A stretch of DNA of 41,102 nt, from NCBI GenBank assembly GCA_903825765.1, contig CAIKBU010000047.1, forward strand, positions 1 to 41,102, read 5' to 3'. Origin of the DNA: an uncultured Actinomycetes bacterium. Lineage in GTDB: Bacteria > Actinomycetota > Acidimicrobiia > Acidimicrobiales > RAAP-2. The stretch's first letter is position 1, and the number at the start of each line of letters is the position of its first letter. The position numbers and the translations under genes were made by a program. The notes beneath the pieces are model-generated. The model was not told the DNA's origin, did not search any database, and was given only the letters and a program-made list of their open reading frames with translations. Shown piece by piece: positions 34,597 to 41,102 of this stretch.

Positions 34597-36650
34597 ACAC
34601 CTATCGCCAGGCCCTCCTGGCCACCCTTCGCCTCAACGTCAATTCAATAACGCCCGTTCGCGGGTTCGTCACGGCGCTTCCGGTGGCGCTGGTCTTCGTC
34701 CTGGGTCTCCTCTGGACCACGCCCATGAATGCCGTGGGTATGGCTATGGGCGCCAACCTCATCGCGATTGTGTCGCTCGTCGGCGCCCCGCAACTCTCAC
34801 TTCGACTCGCCCTCACTGACGTGGTGGGCATTGCCGGCAGCGTTTTTGTGGCGTCAGCCAGTGGTTCGCTGCCGTGGCTCCACGACCTACTCCTCGTGCC
34901 ACTGTGTTTTGTGGCGGGACTGGCAGTCATCTTTGGACTCACCCAAGGCATCATTGGCTCGCAGCTCATCGTGGCCTACGTCGTCCTCGGACGCACGCCC
35001 CACACACCACTCCAGGCCCTACTTCTCGCCGTACTGGTGGGCATTGGCTCGCTGAGCGAAGTGCTCGCGCTGGTCCTCTTACGTCTGCCCGCATCACTAC
35101 GCTCTCAACGATCGACCGTGGCGGCAGCCTTGGAAGCCTTGGCCGACTACGCCATGGCTCGGCCCGAACAATCGGCCATGGCGGCCTTAGCCGCCATTGA
35201 CGAGGCCCAACGGGTTCTGTCGCCAACCTCACTCTTTGGCCGGACCGACGCACGCGATTTGCAAGCGGTGGTTGACCAATTGCGTCGTTCCCGCATTGAA
35301 CTCACGACGATCGCCGGCCTTCGCCAGCGCCTCGAAGCCGACAACGTCCCCCTGATCAGTGTCGCTATCGACGATACGCTCCACACCTACGCCGCGGCCC
35401 TGTTGTCCATCGCCCGAGAAATTCGCCACCCCGCCACCGAGCCGGCCTCACCACCGCAGAACATGCGGGTTCGACTCGACCTACTGGCGCATCTGCTCGA
35501 TACGGGCGACGACCACGCGGTGGCCCGACAGTGCGCCTACCACTTGTCGTCGCTTCGCACGCAATTGCAGTCGTGTCGACAACTCGCCCGGGTCACGAGG
35601 CTCAGTGACGAAGTACGAGGTCTGCGTCGCACCCCGAGGGCCGATCGTCGCACCACGTGGCACGATCGCTGGGCCACGGTGCGGTCGCACCTCACGCCCG
35701 AAGACACTGCGTTTCGACACGCCATTCGCCTCACCGTGGCGGTAGTGGTAGCCACGAGCTTTGTCGAACTGACCCAGCTTCCTCGTGGCTACTGGGTGGT
35801 GTTCTCGGTGGCCGTTATTTTGAAGCCGGACTACGCCACGTTGCTGCGACGCGGCCTTAGTCGCGTACTCGGCACCGCCCTCGGGGCATCGGTCGCCGCC
35901 CTCTACGCCGCGCAGTTCTCCCCCTCGCACCTGACCCTCGCCATCGTGGTGCTCGTTATCGCCACCCTCTCGTACGCCGCCTGGGCCGCCAGTTTTGCCG
36001 TGGCCATCGGTCTGGTCTCGTCCCTCGTGTTGCTGATGCTGTCCACGACAACAACCAACACGGTTGCGAATGCCGGGGAGCGCTTCCTCGACGTCGCCAT
36101 TGGTGCCGCCATCGCGGCGGCTGCCTATCTGCTGTGGCCGTCGTCACCCCGGGTCAACGTCGACGACACGCTTCGCACACTACGGGAGGACCTGGGTGAC
36201 TATCTCACTTCGGTCATGCTGTTCATCACTGGCGCAGGAGAATCAGACAAAGTCGCCAGCGCCTCACGGCGCGCCCACTTTGCCTTCTCGCGCGCCGAAA
36301 GTTCGGTAGCCCAGGCGCTCGATGAACCCGCTTCCATGCGACCCGAGGCCGCTCCTCTCCAAGGCACGATCGCCACCAGCTTGCGGTTACTACGAGCCCT
36401 TCACGCCCTTCGACTGCACCCCGAGGCGGTGCCGGTGGCAGCTCACGCCCCCATTGCGCACTTCGCGACGATGTGTGAACAGGCACTCACGACTGATGGT
36501 GACGCGGAAGGTGCGCTTATGGCGGCGCTTGACACCGTGTCGTCTGGTGACACGTCACTCTCCGCATCCCAGTTACTGACCCTGGAGGAAGTGGCCAATG
36601 CGGTGGTGACCCTCAATGGCCTCGCCGACCAGACGCTGCGAAGCAGTTAG
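34593..36650 (+). CDS. FUSC-family (aromatic acid exporter-like) membrane protein
   Basis: About 685 aa from GTG 34593; two TM blocks; second block LPRGYWVVFSVAVILKPDYATLLRRGLSRVLGTALGA is typical FUSC. Confidence 0.87.
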   Translation: MNTYRQALLATLRLNVNSITPVRGFVTALPVALVFVLGLLWTTPMNAVGMAMGANLIAIVSLVGAPQLSLRLALTDVVGIAGSVFVASASGSLPWLHDLLLVPLCFVAGLAVIFGLTQGIIGSQLIVAYVVLGRTPHTPLQALLLAVLVGIGSLSEVLALVLLRLPASLRSQRSTVAAALEALADYAMARPEQSAMAALAAIDEAQRVLSPTSLFGRTDARDLQAVVDQLRRSRIELTTIAGLRQRLEADNVPLISVAIDDTLHTYAAALLSIAREIRHPATEPASPPQNMRVRLDLLAHLLDTGDDHAVARQCAYHLSSLRTQLQSCRQLARVTRLSDEVRGLRRTPRADRRTTWHDRWATVRSHLTPEDTAFRHAIRLTVAVVVATSFVELTQLPRGYWVVFSVAVILKPDYATLLRRGLSRVLGTALGASVAALYAAQFSPSHLTLAIVVLVIATLSYAAWAASFAVAIGLVSSLVLLMLSTTTTNTVANAGERFLDVAIGAAIAAAAYLLWPSSPRVNVDDTLRTLREDLGDYLTSVMLFITGAGESDKVASASRRAHFAFSRAESSVAQALDEPASMRPEAAPLQGTIATSLRLLRALHALRLHPEAVPVAAHAPIAHFATMCEQALTTDGDAEGALMAALDTVSSGDTSLSASQLLTLEEVANAVVTLNGLADQTLRSS

Positions 36651-36940
36651 ATCGAGGTCGCGCTGGCGTACGGTGAGGCGGGGCAAAAGCCCGCAGTATT
36701 GGCGGCTTGCACCTCAACAAAGTACGTCGTGCCGGTGGTCAGACTACCAATCGTGCACGCGGTTGTTGGTGCCGTGACGTTCTTAAAGCACGAACCCAGA
36801 CTGCTGGTGGGAAGAGCGAATGGTTCCGCGACACTCGTCGACACCATCACGTCGTCGTACAAGATGGTCGGGCCGAGATTCTTGGGGGTCACCAACGTCA
36901 CTGTGAGCGACTGGGCCTCTGGGGTGAGGAGTAGCGCATG
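36647..36940 (-). pseudogene. Truncated fibronectin type III domain C-terminus (remnant of a secreted protein)
   Basis: Minus-strand LTPEAQSLTVTLVTPKNLGPTILYDDVMV...TTACTIGSLTTGTTYFVEVQAANTAGFCPASPYASATSI*, preceded in frame by TGA (36943-36941) with no signal peptide or upstream domain. Confidence 0.55.
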
Positions 36941-36989
36941 TCACAGCCTTCTCGTACCGTTGGCGCTCTACCCCTAAGTAAGGAGCACC

Positions 36990-38702
36990 GTGACGTCGTT
37001 GACCATCGCCGATGCAATCGAAGAACTACTGACCGCTGAACCCGGACAGTTCGCAACGGCACTGGCCGAAACGTTGCGCGTAGCCAAGGGAGCCATTAAT
37101 CCCGTCTTGTACAACGATCCTCGTTTCATTCGAAGTGACGAGACGAAACCTCGTTGGTATCTCGCGACGCAGTCCCACCTCGCTGACTCGATTGCCACCT
37201 CAAAGTCGGTCATGAACTCCGGTTCAGGCGGGGAACGCCCTGACCATGGCGGCGCGGCGACCACGTCGCCCGATCTCGTCGGCGAGGACGAGCTTGATGA
37301 CTACGAGGAATTGACGCCCGAGATGCTCGCGCGCTTCGTTAAGACCGATCCAGCGCCACGGCAGAACTGGACGCCACCCACGTCGTCAGCGTCGAATCCC
37401 CATGCCCTCTACGAGTGGCAGCGAGACGCACTCGAACGGTGGCGCGACCGCGGGTGTCGCGGCATCATCGACGCCGTCACCGGCTCCGGCAAGACTCGTT
37501 TGGCCGTGGCGGCCATTGATGATCACGCCCGCGGTGGCGGCAAGACCGTCGTGCTCGTACCAACCATTGTTCTCCTCCACCAATGGGTCGACGTTCTCAC
37601 CCAGTCGCTTCCGACACTTTCGATTGGGCGGGTCGGCGACGGCTACGACGACCTGTTGCAACACTGTGACGTGCTGGTGTCGGTGATTGCCTCAGCACGT
37701 ACCCGCGCCTTCTTGCTCAAGGGCGCCGAAGGTCTCCTCGTCGTCGATGAGTGTCACCGCACTGCCTCAGATAAAAATCAAGAAGCACTCGATGACCGCT
37801 TCACCAAGCGCCTCGGTCTCTCCGCCACCCACGAACGCATGGACGGCGCCCACGAAACAGTGCTCCTGCCCTACTTCGAGCGCGTCGTCTTCAGCATCGG
37901 TTACGGCCGGGCCATCAACGACGGCGTGATCACCAATGTTCGTGCGGCGTTTGTGGGCGTCGAGTTCACCGAAGAAGAACGACAGCTGTATCAGAAGTAT
38001 CTCCACGAGCTCCGGACCCTGCGTCGCAAACTCATTCGTGAATTTGGCTGCCCCAAGGGGCCGTTCAGCGCATTCTTGGATGCGGTGGTCCGCCTCACCA
38101 ACGGCAGTGGTGGCATGAAGGGATCAATCGCCGCCAACAAGTGGCTCTCAAAATGGCGCGAGAAGCGCGAGTTGCTCGCCGAAACCGTTGCCAAGCATCG
38201 CGCCGTGCAGCAACTAGTTGGGGCGATTGGCGACGCCGACCGCACCCTGCTCTTCACCCAGTCCATCAAGTCGGCGAACGTCATTGCGAGCGATCTCACC
38301 GAGGCGGGTATTCCCACGAGCCCACATCACTCAGAACTGTCGACGGATGAGCGCGAGCAGATTATGGCTGACTTCGACCGTGGCGCCCTGCGCGTTCTTT
38401 CATCAGTGCAAACACTCGAAGAAGGGGTCGACGTTCCCGACGCTGACCTCGCCATCATTGTGGCGTCCTCAAAGCAGCGCCGCCAGATGATTCAGCGAAT
38501 GGGGCGTGTCATGCGACGAAAGCACGATGGTCGCGATGCGCGTTTCATCATATTGTTCGTCAAAGACACCGAAGAAGATCCCCGACGCGGTGCCCAGGAG
38601 TTGTTTATCGAAGAACTCCTCGACGTTGCTCGCGAGTCCAACATCTTTGAACTCGACGAGACCGAACGACTGCGTACGTTTCTCGACCCCGATCGTCGCT
38701 GA
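36990..38702 (+). CDS. SF2 DEAD/DEAH helicase, XPB/Ssl2-like architecture with N-terminal winged-helix-like region
   Basis: 570 aa; YEWQRDALERWRDRGCRGIIDAVTGSGKTRLA, VVDECHR, GLSATHERMDG, thumb-like LYQKYLHELRTLRRKLI, QRMGRVMRRK; AAGGAG SD before GTG. Confidence 0.87.
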   Translation: MTSLTIADAIEELLTAEPGQFATALAETLRVAKGAINPVLYNDPRFIRSDETKPRWYLATQSHLADSIATSKSVMNSGSGGERPDHGGAATTSPDLVGEDELDDYEELTPEMLARFVKTDPAPRQNWTPPTSSASNPHALYEWQRDALERWRDRGCRGIIDAVTGSGKTRLAVAAIDDHARGGGKTVVLVPTIVLLHQWVDVLTQSLPTLSIGRVGDGYDDLLQHCDVLVSVIASARTRAFLLKGAEGLLVVDECHRTASDKNQEALDDRFTKRLGLSATHERMDGAHETVLLPYFERVVFSIGYGRAINDGVITNVRAAFVGVEFTEEERQLYQKYLHELRTLRRKLIREFGCPKGPFSAFLDAVVRLTNGSGGMKGSIAANKWLSKWREKRELLAETVAKHRAVQQLVGAIGDADRTLLFTQSIKSANVIASDLTEAGIPTSPHHSELSTDEREQIMADFDRGALRVLSSVQTLEEGVDVPDADLAIIVASSKQRRQMIQRMGRVMRRKHDGRDARFIILFVKDTEEDPRRGAQELFIEELLDVARESNIFELDETERLRTFLDPDRR

Positions 38703-38714
38703 CGAGTACGCCGA

Positions 38715-38734
38715 GCCACACTGGTAGGTGTGGC
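38715..38734. repeat. Inverted repeat GCCACAC-N6-GTGTGGC between the two helicase genes
   Basis: Perfect 7-bp stem, 6-nt loop (TGGTAG). Confidence 0.5.
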
Positions 38735-38772
38735 AATTCCACGCAGCACCCACGCCACCGAATTGAGCAGCC

Positions 38773-40863
38773 ATGACCACGACCCCACACTCACACGACG
38801 ACCTCGTCGCCGTCGCCGATGACCACCTGCACAAGGTACTCACGCGCATGGCGGGACCAACGACCCTCCCTCGTGAAGACCAAGCAGTTGCTGTTCGCGC
38901 ACTCGTCGCCGACGGGGACCGAGTCCTCGTCGTCCAAGCGACCGGTTGGGGGAAGTCGGCCGTCTACTGGGCGGCCACGTCCGCCCTTCGCTCCCTTGGT
39001 CGCGGCCCCACCCTGGTCGTTTCCCCGCTCTTAGCCCTAATGCGCAATCAAGTCAGTGCGGCGCAGAACGCTGGACTCACCGCCGCGACAATCAATTCGA
39101 CCAATATCGACGACTGGGAGGCAGTTCTCCGTTCGATCGAGCAAGGCGCCATCGACGTCCTCCTCGTGTCGCCCGAGCGGCTCGCTAATCCCACTTTCGC
39201 TCGACGGATGGCGCCCGTCATCGCCGGTGCTGGGCTCATCGTGATTGACGAAGCCCACTGCATCTCCGACTGGGGATTCGATTTTCGACCCGACTACCAA
39301 CGTCTCAGCAAAATTCTCCTCTCGTCTCCCTCGACGCCAGTCCTCGCCACCACCGCAACGGCGAATAGCCGCGTTACCGCCGATGTCGCTCGGCAACTCG
39401 GAGACGACACGAGGGTGTTGCGTGGTGGGCTCGCTCGAACTTCGTTGCGGCTCTCCGTCATTCCCGGTCTCAGTGGTCTCGAACGCTTCGCCTGGGTGGA
39501 CCAAGCCCTCAGCGTCGTGGCTGGTTCGGGGATTATCTACGTGCCCACGGTCGCCGACACCACTCGTCTCGCCGACTTTCTCGTGGCGCAGGGACACACC
39601 GTCGTGGCCTATTCCGGCCAACTCGACGCCAACCAACGTGAACGGGTCGAGGATCAACTTCGCGACAACCAATTGAAGGCCGTTGTCGCCACGTCGGCCC
39701 TCGGCATGGGTTACGACAAGCCCGACCTCGGCTTCTGCTTCCACGTCGGGTCCCCCGACTCCCCCGTTGCCTACTACCAGCAAGTCGGGCGAGCGGGGCG
39801 CGCAATCGCTCACGCGGACGCCGTCTTGTTGCCCGCGGAGACCGACGACCGCATCTGGGACTACTTCGCGACTGCTTCAATTCCTGACCCGAAGAACATT
39901 GAAAAGGTGACCCGGGCCTTCGCACAGTCAACCGATCCCCTCACCGTTGCCCAGTTGTGTGACCGAACGGGTCTGCGTAAGGGGCGCCTCGAAGCCCTAC
40001 TCAAAATCATGGCCGTTGAGGACGCGGTCGAACGAGTGAGCGAGGGGTGGGTCGCCACCGGCACGGCCTACTACTACGACGCGGCCAAATGGTCAGCCGT
40101 CGTGCAGGCACGTCGGTCCGAGGCCGACCTGATGCGCCGATACGCCGCGGGAGCGGGTTGCCTTATGCACTTCTTGCAAGAGGCCTTGGACGACCCCACC
40201 AGTGGCACGTGCGGTAAATGCTCAGTCTGCACTGGCCAGCTCCCAGACCCCGGTCGGGCCATCGAAGCCGCGCGCGTGGAAGCGGCGCGGGCCCACCTGC
40301 GCGGCGTCGACACCGTACTGGAGCACCGCAAACTGTGGCCGAGTGGCCTTGCGTCGGGGCGCAAGGGGCGCATTAGCGGAGCGTCCGATGGACGAGCGTT
40401 GCTCTTTGCTGACTCGCCGGGTTGGCCCACGGTGCCGGCGCTCATGCAAGGGCCGGACCGAGATCTCCCCGAGGATGTCTTGGCCGGCGTCGTCGCCCTC
40501 CTGGGAAGGTGGCGCACCTCGTGGGGCACCCGACCAGTCGCCGTCGTACCGATGCCCTCTCGGCGTCACCCTCGCATGGTGGCCTCGTTGGCGGCGCACA
40601 TCGCCACGGTCGGCAAACTCCCCCTCATCGAACCACTGCGGATAACGGGAACGGCGCCAAACGGTGACGCCACCTCAGTGGAACGGGTGCGCCACCTCGA
40701 GGACACCATCAGCCTCGACGAGTCCGTACCACTCCCCTCGGGGCCCCTGTTGCTCGTCGACGACACCTATCGCTCGGGCTGGACCCTCACCTACAGCGCC
40801 GCCCTCCTGCGAGGTGCTGGGGCCACTGCAGTACTACCACTCGTCATACAACAGCTGCCGTAA
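38773..40863 (+). CDS. RecQ-family ATP-dependent DNA helicase with C-terminal phosphoribosyltransferase-like domain
   Basis: 696 aa; VLVVQATGWGKSAVYW, IDEAHCISDWGFDFRPDYQRL, RecQ zinc cysteines GCLMHFLQEA...CGKCSVC, C-terminal LLLVDDTYRSGWTLTYSAALLRGAGA (PRTase signature). Confidence 0.9.
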   Translation: MTTTPHSHDDLVAVADDHLHKVLTRMAGPTTLPREDQAVAVRALVADGDRVLVVQATGWGKSAVYWAATSALRSLGRGPTLVVSPLLALMRNQVSAAQNAGLTAATINSTNIDDWEAVLRSIEQGAIDVLLVSPERLANPTFARRMAPVIAGAGLIVIDEAHCISDWGFDFRPDYQRLSKILLSSPSTPVLATTATANSRVTADVARQLGDDTRVLRGGLARTSLRLSVIPGLSGLERFAWVDQALSVVAGSGIIYVPTVADTTRLADFLVAQGHTVVAYSGQLDANQRERVEDQLRDNQLKAVVATSALGMGYDKPDLGFCFHVGSPDSPVAYYQQVGRAGRAIAHADAVLLPAETDDRIWDYFATASIPDPKNIEKVTRAFAQSTDPLTVAQLCDRTGLRKGRLEALLKIMAVEDAVERVSEGWVATGTAYYYDAAKWSAVVQARRSEADLMRRYAAGAGCLMHFLQEALDDPTSGTCGKCSVCTGQLPDPGRAIEAARVEAARAHLRGVDTVLEHRKLWPSGLASGRKGRISGASDGRALLFADSPGWPTVPALMQGPDRDLPEDVLAGVVALLGRWRTSWGTRPVAVVPMPSRRHPRMVASLAAHIATVGKLPLIEPLRITGTAPNGDATSVERVRHLEDTISLDESVPLPSGPLLLVDDTYRSGWTLTYSAALLRGAGATAVLPLVIQQLP

Positions 40864-40919
40864 CGAGGCACGTCGTGCTTCTGTCGGGCGCGTCGCGGCG
40901 AGACGAGTAATCGCCCCCT

Positions 40920-41102
40920 CTACGAATGATCACTGAGGGCCAGAATCGCTCGAATCTGTTCTTCGAGTTGGTGGACGGTTTCCTCGACGTCATCGTTGAA
41001 CAGAGCGAGCGCAATGCCCAGCCGATTGTTGACCCAATCGTCGATTGCGGCGCCAAACTGAATCGTCGTGGTCTTTTGACGGTTGGAGACCGAAAGAGTG
41101 AT
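40920..41102 (-). CDS. Hypothetical protein, C-terminal fragment (runs off the right edge)
   Basis: Minus-strand ITLSVSNRQKTTTIQFGAAIDDWVNNRLGIALALFNDDVEETVHQLEEQIRAILALSDHS*. Confidence 0.5.
   Translation of the reverse strand: MTLSVSNRQKTTTIQFGAAIDDWVNNRLGIALALFNDDVEETVHQLEEQIRAILALSDHS

Noticed and set aside
39037-39813. 258-aa minus-strand ORF inside recQ
   Set aside because: Entirely antisense to RecQ helicase motifs; shadow ORF
40864-40881. GAGGCAC-GTC-GTGCTTC hairpin after recQ as a terminator
   Set aside because: 3-nt loop, one G-T wobble and no U-tract; too weak to call
1-41102. CRISPR arrays, rRNA genes, transposases, integrases or phage genes
   Set aside because: No spaced direct repeats, rRNA-like blocks or mobile-element proteins recognised in any frame

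Overview
The window is a high-GC actinobacterial chromosome segment, probably Acidimicrobiia-like; the taxon is inferred from gene content and not computed. The left ~20 kb is a mostly minus-strand core block: aspS(partial)-hisS-rel-secF-secD-yajC-ruvB-ruvA-ruvC-yebC-pdxT-pdxS-(degenerate M48-like membrane protein)-pimA-like GT4-PatA-like acyltransferase-pgsA-like-HIT-thrS-mshC-F420:NADP reductase. This matches the mycobacterial thrS..hisS gene order, with mshC added next to thrS. The right half holds an InhA-like enoyl-ACP reductase, an ABC exporter, LysE and YczE-like membrane proteins, tRNA-Val(CAC), a small membrane protein with a PlsC acyltransferase, and murT-gatD. It continues with a tightly packed six-gene LysR-led run (lysR-alkA-M20 peptidase-Rv2466c-like thiol reductase-dienelactone hydrolase-pepE), divergent trpG/trpE with a FUSC transporter, an orphan Fn3 remnant, an XPB-like SF2 helicase, and a RecQ helicase with a C-terminal phosphoribosyltransferase-like domain. 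The most interesting signals are: (1) an identical 10-mer CGGTAGCCTT placed 5-6 nt before ATG in three unrelated envelope genes, within a wider pattern of predicted leaderless promoters; (2) the LysR-led repair/detox/peptidase run, with a textbook ATC-N9-GAT LysR operator wrapped around its -10; (3) a LexA box containing the ruvC start codon; (4) a pseudo-M48 protein that has lost its zinc ligands; (5) a CPWA (not CPWC) mycothiol-reductase homolog in a window that also encodes MshC; (6) stop codons shared over exactly 4 bp at four of five convergent junctions; (7) nested divergent trpG/trpE promoters; (8) a near-perfect 15-bp hairpin between divergent murT and lysR. I saw no CRISPR array, rRNA or intact mobile element.
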